Below the pieces are notes generated by a model. That model did no database searches. It worked only from the letters and a program-made list of their open reading frames with translations, and was not told the DNA's origin. DNA of 57,403 bases from Okeania sp. SIO3I5 (lineage in GTDB: Bacteria > Cyanobacteriota > Cyanobacteriia > Cyanobacteriales > Microcoleaceae). Below are positions 1-9,256 of the stretch, in pieces (position 1 is the stretch's first letter; each line of letters starts with the position of its first letter). The stretch spans positions 22,691 through 80,093 of the forward strand of contig NZ_JAAHHT010000004.1 in assembly GCF_010672085.1 (NCBI RefSeq). Direction: 5' to 3'. The translations under genes and the position numbers were made by a program.

Positions 1-645
1 TATATTTTTTACTTTCTGGTTGTCAATAGATGATTAGAAAAAATTGAGGATAAGCAAGACTTGGTGCTATTATGAATAACCTCAAAAATCCCAGATATAA
101 ATATTTAATTTTGACCTTAGTTACTGGCTTAGTTATTCTTGTAATTACAGCTACAGTTATTAAGTCAATGACTCAGGCAACTCTTCCTCAAATAACTTTT
201 TTAGCAGAACTGAATTTTTCCACAGGTTGAAAATTTCCAAATACAGAAGTAGGGATAATTTGGGAAGTTTGGGAAGTTTGGGGAGTGTATGTTTTTGACT
301 TTCTAGTTGTAAATAGATGATTAGGAGAAGTCGAGGAGAAGGAAGACTTGGTGCTATTATGAATAATCTCAAAAATCAAAGATATAAATATTTAATTTTG
401 ACCTGAGTTACCTGTTTAGTTATTCTGATAATTACACCTACAGTTATTAAGTCAATGACTAAGGCAACTCTTCCTCAAATAACTTTTTTAGCAGAGGTGA
501 ATTTTCCCGCAGGTTTAAAATTTAAAAATACAGAAGTAGGGATAATTTGGGAAGTTTGGGAAGTTTGGGGAGTGTATGTTTTTGACTTTCTAGTTGTAAA
601 TAGATGATTAGGAGAAGTCGAGGAGAAGGAAGACTTGGTGCTATT
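1..645. repeat. Tandem triplication (287 bp) of the 5' end of the downstream gene
   Basis: The start region of the esterase-like-phytase gene occurs three times, with ATGs at 72, 359 and 646, exactly 287 bp apart. Copy 1 encodes 52 residues that match the true N-terminus (MNNLKNPRYKYLILTLVTG...) and then hits TGA at 228-230. Copy 2 has an in-frame TGA at 404-406 (codon 16). Only copy 3 runs on into a full gene. After the shared AATACAGAAGTAGG, copies 1 and 2 switch to a spacer (GATAATTTGGGAAGTTTGGG...) that leads into the next upstream region. No intact gene lies in 1-645. Confidence 0.93.
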
Positions 646-1770
646 ATGAATAATCTCAAAAATCAAAGATATAAATATTTAATTTTGACCTTAGTTACTT
701 GTTTAGTTATTCTGATAATTACACCTACAGTTATTAAGTCAATGACTAAGGCAACTCTTCCTCAAATAACTTTTTTAGCAGAGGTAAATTTTCCCACAGG
801 TTTAAAATTTAAAAATACAGAAGTAGGCGGACTTTCTGGCATAACCTATAATTTAGATAGACAAATTTATTATGCTATTTCTGATGACCGTAGTATTAAA
901 GCACCAGCGCGATTTTATACTCTGAAAATTGACCTAGAATCAGATAAAATTTCAGAGGAAACTGTAAGTTTTGTAGATGTCACAAATTTATTAAATGAAA
1001 CAGGTAAAATATTTCCTCCTTTGAGTATCGATCCAGAAGGAATTACTTTTAACGGAACTCATTTATTTATCTCTTCTGAAGGAGATAGAGAACGTCAAAT
1101 ACAACCATTTATTAAAGAATTTTCTCTGGAAGGTAAACAATTACGAAGTTTGCCAATTCCTGAAAAGTTTCTGATACAAACTGACAGTGGAATTAGAAAT
1201 AATCTCGCCTGGGAAAATTTAACTATTACTCCTAGCAAAAAATATCTCTTTACGGCTACAGAAAATGCTTTAGTTCAAGATGGTGCAGAAGCTAATATTT
1301 CTACTGGTAGTCCTTGTCGAATTTTACAGTATGATTTAATTTCTGGTCAGCCAGAAAAAGAGTTTCTATATATTACTGAACCTATTACTTCTACATCTAA
1401 TAATTTGGGTGGCTTTAAGACTAATGGTTTAGTAGAACTAATAGCTTTAGATGATACTCATCTTTTAAGTTTAGAAAGGTCTTTTACTCTAGACACTGGA
1501 AATACAATTAAATTATTTCAAGTTGATTTGTCAGATGCAGATAATATTCAACAAATTAATAGTCTAAACGGTAAATTTACTAATATTTCTCCCGTACAAA
1601 AAGAATTAGTTTTAGATTTGAGCAATTTAGAATTAATCTCAGATAATATTGAAGGAATGACCTTTGGCCCAGTATTGCCAGATGGTCGGCGATCGCTCAT
1701 TTTAGTCAGCGATAATAATTTTAATCTCCTACAAGTGACTCAGATTCTCATTTTCAGCAGCAACTTTTAA
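646..1770 (+). CDS. Esterase-like activity of phytase family protein, membrane-anchored or exported
   Basis: A 374-residue protein. I chose the ATG at 646 because the two upstream duplicate copies begin at the same MNNLKN; an upstream ATG at 604 would add 14 residues made of repeat DNA. Residues about 9-28 (YLILTLVTCLVILIITPTVI) form a hydrophobic segment that could be a signal anchor. The rest fits the phytase-like esterase family (PF13449 type): GGLSGITYN, YYAISDDRS, SIDPEGITF, NLAWENLTITP, NGLVELIAL, LLSLERSF, and a closing NIEGMTFGP...LILVSDNNF. Such proteins are predicted beta-propellers acting outside the cytoplasm on phosphate or other esters; the substrate cannot be read from sequence. 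The gene stands alone, with repeats on both sides. Confidence 0.8.
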   Translation: MNNLKNQRYKYLILTLVTCLVILIITPTVIKSMTKATLPQITFLAEVNFPTGLKFKNTEVGGLSGITYNLDRQIYYAISDDRSIKAPARFYTLKIDLESDKISEETVSFVDVTNLLNETGKIFPPLSIDPEGITFNGTHLFISSEGDRERQIQPFIKEFSLEGKQLRSLPIPEKFLIQTDSGIRNNLAWENLTITPSKKYLFTATENALVQDGAEANISTGSPCRILQYDLISGQPEKEFLYITEPITSTSNNLGGFKTNGLVELIALDDTHLLSLERSFTLDTGNTIKLFQVDLSDADNIQQINSLNGKFTNISPVQKELVLDLSNLELISDNIEGMTFGPVLPDGRRSLILVSDNNFNLLQVTQILIFSSNF

Positions 1771-2520
1771 ATTCAAAATTCAAAATTCAAAATTCAAAAG
1801 TTAAAAGTTAAAGAAAGGCACTGAAAATTCAAAAGTTGAAAGTTGAAAGTTGAAAGTTAAATTCAAAATTCAAAATTCAAAAGTTAAAGAAAGGCACTGA
1901 AAATTCAAAAGTTGAAAGTTGAAAGTTGAAAGTTAAATTCAAAATTCAAAATTCAAAATTCAAAAGTTAAAGAAAGGCACTGAAAATTCAAAAGTTGAAA
2001 GTTGAAAGTTGAAAGTTGAAGTAAAAGATATTAAAGGATTTTTCGACTAATCCTAAGCAAGACTGACGTAGAAACCGGGTTGATCAAGGAAAATCAGCAG
2101 CAACCTCTAGCCGGAAAATTCAAAATTCAAAATTCAAAAGTTGAAGAAAGATTATTGAAGGATTTTTCGACTAATCCTAAGCGAGACTGACGTAGAAACC
2201 AGGTTGATCAAGGAAAATCAGCAGCAACCTCTAGCCGGAAAATTCAAAATTCAAAATTCAAAATTCAAAAGTTGAAGAAAGGCGCTGAAAATTCAAAACT
2301 CAAAAGTTAAAAGAAAGGCAATTCTAAATCCTGAAAACCTTTAAAAGTCTGCTGTTCCCAGTTAAGTGTTCCCTAGCGCGTAACGCTATAATTGGGAAAT
2401 CAACCTGGTTTCTTGGTAGATTTGCGTTCTTCATTCAAAATAAAAAAAATGAAACTTTTAAAGCCTTGTCAAGTAAAGGTTTTGGCTACAAGAAACAGAA
2501 AGATTCAAAAAAAATTTAGA
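1771..2520. repeat. AT-rich direct-repeat field downstream of the phytase-like gene
   Basis: No gene seen. Short words such as AATTCAAAATTCAAAA and GTTGAAAGTTGAAAGTT are chained, and a longer unit containing AAAGAAAGGCACTGAAAATT recurs at about 1810, 1886 and 1969. A second unit of about 124 bp (GGATTTTTCGACTAATCC ... GACTGACGTAGAAACC ... CAACCTCTAGCCGG) occurs at about 2035 and 2159. Its AGAAACCGGGTT segment also recurs near 32310. Confidence 0.85.
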
Positions 2521-2527
2521 GAAAGGC

Positions 2528-2556
2528 TTGACAAATAAAATAGAAAGCGCCATAAT
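2528..2556 (+). promoter_or_regulatory. Predicted sigma-70 promoter of tRNA-Asp
   Basis: TTGACA at 2528-2533 and CATAAT at 2551-2556 are separated by 17 bp, which is the consensus spacing. The -10 box lies 21 bp before the mature tRNA 5' end. Confidence 0.7.
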
Positions 2557-2577
2557 TATACATGGCTTGAAAAAAGA

Positions 2578-2651
2578 GGGACTGTAGTTCAACTGGTTAG
2601 AGCACCGCCCTGTCACGGCGGAAGTTGCGGGTTCGAATCCCGTCAGTCCCG
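2578..2651 (+). tRNA. tRNA-Asp (anticodon GTC)
   Basis: A 74-nt cloverleaf. The acceptor stem GGGACTG pairs with CAGTCCC, the discriminator is G, the anticodon stem CCGCC/GGCGG carries CT-GTC-AC, and the T arm reads GCGGGTTCGAATCCCGT. The discriminator G and the GTC anticodon are both Asp identity elements. CCA is not encoded. Confidence 0.97.
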
Positions 2652-2852
2652 TAAAATTGATAACTTAACACTCATAACAAATCTGATAGACATAACTGTT
2701 TGATGAAAGCCTAATTTTTATGGTAAAAGTAGGAAATCAAGTCAGTATAAAAATTAGAGATTTTTACATCATTCTGGTAGATTATATATCTTTTCAGATT
2801 TAATCAGAAGTAGAATAAAATCTAAAAATCAAAAATCAAAATAGAAATTGAT

Positions 2853-5800
2853 ATGAGTGTTAGAGTTCGTCTGGCCCCAAGTCCAACAGGAAATTTACAT
2901 ATCGGTACAGCTAGAACTGCTGTATTTAACTGGTTATTTGCACGGAACCAGAAAGGAAAATTTATTCTGAGAATCGAAGATACAGATGTAGAGCGATCGC
3001 GTCCAGAGTATACAGACAATATTTTGGAGGGACTGAGATGGTTAGGATTAGAATGGGATGAGGGACCATCTTATCAGTCCCAACGTCTAGAACTATACGA
3101 GAAAGCAACTCAAGATTTACTAGACAAAGGATTAGCTTATCGGTGCTATTGTACAGCAGCAGAACTAGAGGAAATGCGGGAAGCTCAGAAAGCAAGAAAA
3201 GAAGCACCCCGCTACGATAACCGCCACCGCAACCTCACAGCTAAAGAACAAGCAGCTTTTGAAGCAGAAGGAAGACAACCAGTAATTCGCTTCAAAATAG
3301 ATGATGAGCGGATAATTACCTGGAACGATCTAGTCCGGGGGACAGTAACTTGGAAAGGTAGTGACTTGGGTGGGGATATGGTAATTTCCCGTGCAGCAGG
3401 GGGAGGGAAAGTAGGGCAACCTCTCTACAATATGGCAGTAGTAGTAGATGATATGGATATGAAAATTACCCATGTGATTCGGGGTGAAGATCATATTGCT
3501 AATACAGCTAAACAAATATTACTTTATGAAGCTTTAGAGGGGAAAGTTCCGAAATTTGGCCACACACCTCTAATTCTCAATACAGAAGGACGAAAATTGT
3601 CAAAACGGGATGGAGTAACTTCAATTTCTGATTTTCAAGAATTGGGTTTTACTCCCGAAGCACTGGCAAATTATATGTGCTTACTGGGATGGACGCCTCC
3701 AGATGCAACGGAAGAAATATTTACCCTACCAGAAGCAGGAGAAAAGTTTAGTTTTGAAAGGGTAAACAAAGCGGGAGCTAAGTTTGATTGGCAGAAGTTG
3801 GATTGGATAAATAGTCAATATTTACATAGTCTACCAGTAGAAAAGCTGACAGATAAATTAATTCCTATATGGCAAAAAGCAGGATATGAATTAGATCCAG
3901 AAGGCGATCGCTCTTGGTTAGAAGAACTAACAGCATTAATCGGACCTAGTTTGACTCGCCTCACAGATGCGGTGGAAATGAGTAAGTTATTCTTCTCTCC
4001 TACTGTAGAACTGGATGAAGCAGCGGCAGCACAAATGCAGAAAGAAGATTCTGTTAAATCTATTAATTCTATTCTAGAAGTGATAGATGCTGATGCACCT
4101 CTGGGAGCAAATGATGCACAGCAAACTATTAAAAAAGTTACTCAGAAAATTAAGGTAAAGAAAGGCATTGTGATGCGATCGCTAAGAGCATCCTTAACAG
4201 GTGCTATGCAAGGACCTGATTTAATTCAGTCGTGGTTACTGCTGCATCAGAAGGGTTTTGATATATTACGCTTCAAAAAATCTGTAGGTGAAGAAATTGA
4301 GGAAACGAATAAAACAGAGACTACTCCTAATCAGAGTGAAGGTACTGTTGTCCTAGAAACAACTCCAAAATCTCCTGCTTTATCAAAAGAAGAAACTAAG
4401 ACAACAAGATCGCCCGAACAAAAACAAGTAGCAGAGAACAAAGAGACAAAAACCTCAATACCCGAAACTCCGACTACTCCGACTACTGGTGCAGCAGCTA
4501 AGACTCCAGGGGAAGCAAAGGTAGAAAAAGAAAACCAAGTTTCCACACCACCAACTCCCACTATTGATGTAGCTGGCAAAACTACAGAACCGACTGTAAA
4601 AAAAGAGAGGAAAATTTCAGCATCACCATCATTAGTAACTCCAACTACTGGTGCAGGAGCTAAGACTCCAACTGAACCGAATGTTGCCAAACAGAGTCAA
4701 GTCTCAACACCAGCAGCAACTCCGACTGCTTCAACTACTGGTGCAACAGCTAAGACTCCAGCGGAACCAAAGGTAGAAAAACAGAGTCAAGTCTCAACAC
4801 CAGGAACTTCCACGACTCCGACTACTGGTGCAGCAGCTAAGACTCCAGTGGAACCAAAGGTAGGCAAAGAGAGTCAAGTTTCCACGCCAGTAGCAACTCC
4901 GATTACTCCGACTACTGGTGCAGTAGCTAAGACTCCAGGGGAAGCAAAAGTAGCAAAAGAAAACCAAGTTTCAACGCCAGCAGCAACTCCGACTACTCCG
5001 ACTACTGGTGCAGCAGCTAAGACTCCAACTGAACCGAATGTTGCCAAAGAGAGTCAAGTTTCCACGCCAACAGCAACTCCGACTGCTTCGACTACTGGTC
5101 CAGCAGCTAAGACTCCAACTGAACCGAAGGTAGCAAAAGAGAGTCAAGTCTCAACACCAAAAACTCCGACTACTGGTGCAGCAGTTAAGACTTCAACTGA
5201 ACCGAATGTTGCCAAAGAGAGTCAAGTTTCCACGCCAGTAGCAACTCCGATTACTCCGACTACTGGTGCAGCAGCTAAGACTCCAGGGGAAGCAAAAGTA
5301 GCAAAAGAAAACCAAGTTTCAACGCCAGCAGCAACTCTGACTACTGCGACTACTGGTGTAGCAGCTAAGACTCCAACTGAACCGAATGTTGCCAAACAGA
5401 GTCAAGTTTCCACGCCAACAGCAACTCCGACTGCTTCGACTACTGGTGCAGCAGCTAAGACTCCAACTGAACCGAATGTTGCCAAACAGAGTCAAGTCTC
5501 AACACCAAAAACTCCGACTACTGGTGCAGCAGTTAAGACTCCAACTGAACCGAAGGTAGCAAAAGAGAGTCAAGTTTCCACGCCAACAGCAATTCCGACT
5601 ACTGCGACTACTGGTGCAGCAGCTAAGACTTCAACTGAACCGAATGTTGCCAAAGAGAGTCAAGTTTCCACGCCAGTAGCAACTCCGATTACTCCGACTA
5701 CTGGTGCAACAGCTAAGACTCCAACTGAACCAAAGGTAGAAAAAGAAAGCAAAGTTTCAACGCCAGCAGCAATTCCGACTACTGCGACTACTGGTGCAGC

Positions 5801-6725
5801 AGCTAAGACTCCAACTGAACCGAATGTTGCCAAAGAGAGTCAAGTTTCCACGCCAACAGCAACTCCGACTGCTTCGACTACTGGTGCAGCAGCTAAGACT
5901 CCAACTGAACCGAATGTTGCCAAAGAGAGTCAAGTCTCAACACCAAAAACTCCGACTACTGGTGCAGCAGTTAAGACTCCAACTGAACCGAAGGTAGCAA
6001 AAGAGAGTCAAGTCTCAACACCAGAAACTCCGACTACTGCGACTACTGGTGCAGCAGCTAAGACTTCAACTGAACCGAATGTTGCCAAAGAGAGTCAAGT
6101 CTCAACACCAGGAACTTCGACAACTCCGACTACTGGTGCAGGAGATAAGACTCCAACTGAACCAAATTTAGGCAAAGAGAGTCAAGTTTCGACGCCAGCA
6201 GCAACTCCGATTATTGATGCAACAGGCAAAACTTCACCCGAACCGACTGTCGCAAAAGAGAGCCAAATTTCCACGCCAGCAGCAACAACTCCTACTACTA
6301 CTGGTACAGAAATCATAGAACAAAAAGTAGCGACTCTGGTTGAAACTTCCATTTTGGATGATCAACAACCTGTAGACACAGTAACTAACAAAACCATCGA
6401 TCTTGAACAACTCAATAGAATTAAAGAGCAATTGATCGATATCTTTTCTAACTTTCCTGAATACATTAGTCAATTCTATCAAGAATATCAAAGTCAGCTT
6501 AAAGTCGTTGGTTACGTGACATTAACAATATTAATTTTGACGTTAATTCTTAGTTTTCTCAAAGCTTTACAAGGAATTCCTATTCTATCAATTAGTTTTG
6601 AATTTATTGGAATGGGATATACAGTTTGGTTTGTTTACCGTTATTTGCTGCGGAAACCTAATCGACAAGAATTATTGGATAAAATTGAAAATATCAAATC
6701 AGAAATTGTTGGTAAGCAATCTTAA
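2853..6725 (+). CDS. gltX: Glutamyl-tRNA synthetase with giant repeat linker and C-terminal CAAD membrane domain
   Basis: A 1290-residue protein against about 480 for ordinary GluRS. Residues 1-478 are a complete class I enzyme that charges tRNA-Glu: HIGT at 16-19 (HIGH motif), GEDH at 211-214 and KLSKR at 248-252 (KMSKS motif). Residues about 479-1183 are a low-complexity Thr/Pro/Ala linker of about 21 units of 26-30 residues, with a core like [20 protein letters not shown]. Residues 1184-1290 ([10 protein letters not shown] ... KSEIVGKQS) fit the cyanobacterial aminoacyl-tRNA synthetase appended domain (CAAD): two hydrophobic segments ([19 protein letters not shown] and [18 protein letters not shown]) between amphipathic helices. 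CAAD is known to anchor some cyanobacterial synthetases to thylakoid membranes, so this enzyme is probably membrane-tethered on a long flexible arm. The reading frame stays open through all repeats. It follows tRNA-Asp by 200 bp but probably has its own promoter. Confidence 0.93.
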   Translation: MSVRVRLAPSPTGNLHIGTARTAVFNWLFARNQKGKFILRIEDTDVERSRPEYTDNILEGLRWLGLEWDEGPSYQSQRLELYEKATQDLLDKGLAYRCYCTAAELEEMREAQKARKEAPRYDNRHRNLTAKEQAAFEAEGRQPVIRFKIDDERIITWNDLVRGTVTWKGSDLGGDMVISRAAGGGKVGQPLYNMAVVVDDMDMKITHVIRGEDHIANTAKQILLYEALEGKVPKFGHTPLILNTEGRKLSKRDGVTSISDFQELGFTPEALANYMCLLGWTPPDATEEIFTLPEAGEKFSFERVNKAGAKFDWQKLDWINSQYLHSLPVEKLTDKLIPIWQKAGYELDPEGDRSWLEELTALIGPSLTRLTDAVEMSKLFFSPTVELDEAAAAQMQKEDSVKSINSILEVIDADAPLGANDAQQTIKKVTQKIKVKKGIVMRSLRASLTGAMQGPDLIQSWLLLHQKGFDILRFKKSVGEEIEETNKTETTPNQSEGTVVLETTPKSPALSKEETKTTRSPEQKQVAENKETKTSIPETPTTPTTGAAAKTPGEAKVEKENQVSTPPTPTIDVAGKTTEPTVKKERKISASPSLVTPTTGAGAKTPTEPNVAKQSQVSTPAATPTASTTGATAKTPAEPKVEKQSQVSTPGTSTTPTTGAAAKTPVEPKVGKESQVSTPVATPITPTTGAVAKTPGEAKVAKENQVSTPAATPTTPTTGAAAKTPTEPNVAKESQVSTPTATPTASTTGPAAKTPTEPKVAKESQVSTPKTPTTGAAVKTSTEPNVAKESQVSTPVATPITPTTGAAAKTPGEAKVAKENQVSTPAATLTTATTGVAAKTPTEPNVAKQSQVSTPTATPTASTTGAAAKTPTEPNVAKQSQVSTPKTPTTGAAVKTPTEPKVAKESQVSTPTAIPTTATTGAAAKTSTEPNVAKESQVSTPVATPITPTTGATAKTPTEPKVEKESKVSTPAAIPTTATTGAAAKTPTEPNVAKESQVSTPTATPTASTTGAAAKTPTEPNVAKESQVSTPKTPTTGAAVKTPTEPKVAKESQVSTPETPTTATTGAAAKTSTEPNVAKESQVSTPGTSTTPTTGAGDKTPTEPNLGKESQVSTPAATPIIDATGKTSPEPTVAKESQISTPAATTPTTTGTEIIEQKVATLVETSILDDQQPVDTVTNKTIDLEQLNRIKEQLIDIFSNFPEYISQFYQEYQSQLKVVGYVTLTILILTLILSFLKALQGIPILSISFEFIGMGYTVWFVYRYLLRKPNRQELLDKIENIKSEIVGKQS
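4460..6310 (+). repeat. In-frame minisatellite coding for the GltX linker
   Basis: About 21 imperfect units of 78-90 bp, each coding for a 26- or 30-residue module around ACTACTGGTGCAGCAGCTAA. Length differences between units are multiples of three, so the frame is kept. Higher-order blocks recur: for example the modules ending in [25 protein letters not shown] and [11 protein letters not shown] come back in similar order, which suggests recent block duplications. Confidence 0.9.
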
Positions 6726-6985
6726 ATAAGCCGTCAGCGGTTAGCACTCAGCCATCAGCAGGATAATTTTTTTTTAGGTTTAAAAATGGCTTTTAACCGA
6801 AAAATCAAGGTTTAAAGCCTCTCCTTTCAAGGAGAAAAAAAATTTTCCTTTTTAACCAATCCTTTTCTTTTTAAGAAGAGGTAATAATTAATTAATAATT
6901 AATTATTAATTATTGAAACAGAGTTTCTAAAAGCTGATAGCTAGTTAAATAAGAGTTTGATGTACTAAAAAAGAAAGGGGGGAAA
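6726..6985. repeat. gltX downstream spacer with R8 element
   Basis: No gene. About 6796-6914 is an R8 copy: ACCGAAAAAT, then TTTAAAGCCTCTCC, ending in TAATTAATTAATAATTAATTATTAATTA. Other R8 copies lie near 34.9, 37.2, 38.0, 48.2, 54.6 and 55.0 kb. Confidence 0.7.
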
Positions 6986-7141
6986 TTACAGCAATGCATG
7001 AGGATGGTGAGGTACAGTGTAACACAGCCTTCAAGGCTTTAACAATCTGGAAGGTTGAACTGCAAAAATTACTAATAGGTTTCTAGCTTTTAAGAAATAG
7101 TAAAGCTTTGTACCTCACGCGCAGGCGTGAAACTGCTGTAA
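6986..7141. mobile_element. R1 element copy (MITE-like, 156 bp)
   Basis: Starts TTACAGCAATGCATGAGGA and ends AACTGCTGTAA, giving inverted ends. Internal sub-ends GGTGAGGTACAG and TTTGTACCTCACGCG also pair. It has no coding capacity. Related copies lie at 29030-29181 and, in reverse, at 53589-53743. Confidence 0.85.
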
Positions 7142-7226
7142 ATATATAAAGTGAAATAGTAAAACTTCTGATTCACATTTCCTCTATAATTTTTTTGACC
7201 TTTATTATCAGAAAACAGCACTCTAG

Positions 7227-7727
7227 ATGGATATAAATAAACTCAAAAAAACGATATTATTTTTAGGAGTATTGTTTTCATTAGCAGGTATACAGAAAAC
7301 CACCCCAGTCTTATCTCAAGATTTACAATTGACACCTATATTTGAAGATGTCAACCTGTATCCAAAATCTCCTCAAAACCGAATGATTATTAGAGGGTTA
7401 AGTGGAGGACCTATATCTGCAAAAGAAACAATAGGTAGAGAAAACACTGTAACAGGACCATGTGTAGGTTTTATCGATCGAGAACCAGATCATAGATTAA
7501 TTTTAAATGGCTTTTTTCAATCTCTGAAACTAGAGGTTAAAAGTAGTGAAGATACAACTTTAGTAATTAGAGGTCCTGGAGGTAGTTGGTGTAATGATGA
7601 TTTTGAAGGAAAAAATCCAGGAATTATAGGTCAATGGTTTTCGGGTACTTATGAAGTTTGGATAGGTTCTTACCAAAGAAATAAATATTATCCCTATGTA
7701 ATTAAAATTACTAAAGAAGAAGGATAA
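7227..7727 (+). CDS. Exported protein of unknown function
   Basis: A 166-residue protein. Residues 1-31 form a Sec-type signal peptide: lysines at 5-8, a hydrophobic TILFLGVLFSLAGI core and a likely cleavage after PVLSQ. The mature part has two cysteines (TGPCVGFID and GSWCNDDFEG) and a Gly-rich, all-beta look (TTLVIRGPGG, GQWFSGTYEVWIG). I recognise the TGPCVGFI / RGPGGSWCNDD / GTYEVWIGSY pattern as a family of small cyanobacterial exported proteins without known role; it resembles the PPC-like beta domains that follow secreted peptidases. The ATG lies 85 bp after the R1 element, and R4 begins 9 bp after the stop. Confidence 0.7.
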   Translation: MDINKLKKTILFLGVLFSLAGIQKTTPVLSQDLQLTPIFEDVNLYPKSPQNRMIIRGLSGGPISAKETIGRENTVTGPCVGFIDREPDHRLILNGFFQSLKLEVKSSEDTTLVIRGPGGSWCNDDFEGKNPGIIGQWFSGTYEVWIGSYQRNKYYPYVIKITKEEG

Positions 7728-7735
7728 TCAAAATA

Positions 7736-7905
7736 ATATCATGTTCGGTTAAATACTTATAAATAATTACCAAGGAGTCAGGAGTCAGGAGTCAGGAGTC
7801 AGAATTCCTGGAGATAAGGAGTCAGGAGAAAAGTAGAAGTGTAATATTTTTTCCCTACTGTCAGAGCTGAAGTTTTATTTATAACTGATTATCCGAACAT
7901 GATAT
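7736..7905. mobile_element. R4 element copy
   Basis: Starts ATATCATGTTCGGTTAAATA and ends TATCCGAACATGATAT, so the ends are inverted repeats. The interior holds GGAGTCAGGAGTCAGGAGTC repeats. It starts 9 bp after the previous stop codon. Confidence 0.8.
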
Positions 7906-7992
7906 AATACCGTTTTTTTCTGCCTTAATGCTTTAATTTCCAAACTAATTATAGTTTAGATATTTTTTCTGAGTGACATTCTTTTTTTTAAT

Positions 7993-8104
7993 TAGACATC
8001 TCCGAAAATTAACAATCAAATCAATTCTCCCATTTGAAATTATCTATTCTTTCTTCCAGTTAAGAGTTAAGTGTTCCCTGTTCCCTCTTTTCCGGAGATG
8101 TCTA
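7993..8104. mobile_element. R6 element copy
   Basis: Starts TAGACATCTCCGAAAA and ends TTTCCGGAGATGTCTA. The interior is AT-rich and non-coding. Together with the R4 copy at 7736-7905 it fills most of the 442-bp spacer. Confidence 0.75.
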
Positions 8105-8169
8105 TTACTATAAAACATAGTAGGGAATTTCGATGAAACGTCCCTACTCTCACACATTTTCCCTGTTAC

Positions 8170-9036
8170 CTATTTGTGGGAATGTTGTGGTGCAGATTGC
8201 TTATGATAAGTATTTTTTACTATTGGTTGTGGTTGTGGTACAGATGGTACAGGATGAAGATTTTCGATTGTAGGTTGAGGTCGTGGTATCATAGGATTCA
8301 CAGGTGTAGGTGCTACAGGTTGAGGCGGAATATTTGCCACCATTGGTTGACGTCGGACTACGACAGCATTCACAGGTGTAGGTGCCACAGGTTGAGGCGG
8401 AATATTTGTTACCATTGGTTGACGTCGGACTACGATAGCATTCACAGGTGTAGGTGCCACAGGTTGACGTCGGACTACGATAGCATTCACAGGTATAGGT
8501 GCCACAGGTTGACGTCGGACTACGATAGCATTAACTGGTGTAGGTGCCACAGGTTGACGTCGGACTACAATAGCATTCACTGGTGTAGGTGCCACAGGTT
8601 GACGTCGGACTACGATAGCATTAACTGGTGTAGGTAGTTGGAGGTTGTTAACTTCTGGAATGCCGAATTTATTAGTTTTAGTAGTTTTCCATTGATGAGA
8701 AAAATTTGCACCTTGATATTTAGTTCCAACAACATTATAATTATTTTTTAACTGGGAATTTTGAGAAGTATTAATCTCTTGATTTTGGGAGAGAATAAAA
8801 TAATTCCGATGCTTTGACTCTAAGTTATTTTTATTGACATTATAACTTTGTTGTGATATGTTTTGAGTAGACAGTTGAAGTGTATTTACTAGAGATAAAT
8901 TATCTCTGTCGTGACTGATAGCAAAACTTACTCTTGGCTGAACTAATGTACCAATCGTATATGTTGTAGCAATTAGAGGAACTCCTCCTAGTAAAGCCTT
9001 GAATCTGGTAAGGACTGATTTTAATAAAATTTTCAT
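8170..9036 (-). CDS. Exported or anchored Pro/Val/Arg repeat protein, unknown function
   Basis: A 288-residue protein. Residues 1-40 (MKILLKSVLTRFKALLGG... then ATTYTIGTLV...) look like a weak signal peptide or membrane anchor. Residues about 45-135 are Asn/Gln/Ser-rich and probably unstructured. From about 136 to 250 a 15-residue unit, TPVNAIVVRRQPVAP, is repeated: five close copies, then two longer copies carrying MVTNIPPQP or MVANIPPQP, then a degenerate NPMIPRPQP copy. The tail is Pro/Gln/His-rich. The 45-bp DNA unit shows little divergence, so the array is young or kept similar by recombination. No catalytic motif is visible. A structural or binding role outside the cell is possible but not shown. 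Confidence 0.65.
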   Translation of the reverse strand: MKILLKSVLTRFKALLGGVPLIATTYTIGTLVQPRVSFAISHDRDNLSLVNTLQLSTQNISQQSYNVNKNNLESKHRNYFILSQNQEINTSQNSQLKNNYNVVGTKYQGANFSHQWKTTKTNKFGIPEVNNLQLPTPVNAIVVRRQPVAPTPVNAIVVRRQPVAPTPVNAIVVRRQPVAPIPVNAIVVRRQPVAPTPVNAIVVRRQPMVTNIPPQPVAPTPVNAVVVRRQPMVANIPPQPVAPTPVNPMIPRPQPTIENLHPVPSVPQPQPIVKNTYHKQSAPQHSHK

Positions 9037-9256
9037 ACTACCTATAAACCTTCTACTAATGGATAAAGGTGATTATACTGAAAGCTGTTCGTATTTACTA
9101 TAACATATTATTTATAACACTAACTTAATGTTAAAATTAATTTTTGTAATTCTGCAGCTGAAGGATATCTATCAGCACTATCAATACCTGAGTTAATTCA
9201 TTAGTTAAAATTTATTAACTTAAGATTGAGGCAAAAATCATACTCATATAGATTCT
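9037..9256. promoter_or_regulatory. Divergent intergenic region (220 bp)
   Basis: It separates two divergent genes, so it should hold both promoters. It is AT-rich with AACTTAATGTTAAAATTAAT. No consensus promoter stands out to me. Confidence 0.3.

Noticed and set aside
604-645. Upstream in-frame ATG (604) for the phytase-like gene
   Set aside because: The extra 14 residues come from the duplicated upstream repeat; all three copies share the ATG at the position equivalent to 646.
4331-4690. A 119-codon minus-strand frame and a 67-codon plus-strand frame (5794-5997) inside gltX
   Set aside because: Both arise from the periodic linker repeats of gltX in other frames.
8176-8637. A 153-codon plus-strand frame rich in RCRCHRLTSDYDS
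   Set aside because: It is the antisense of the 45-bp repeats of the minus-strand gene, which keeps other frames open.
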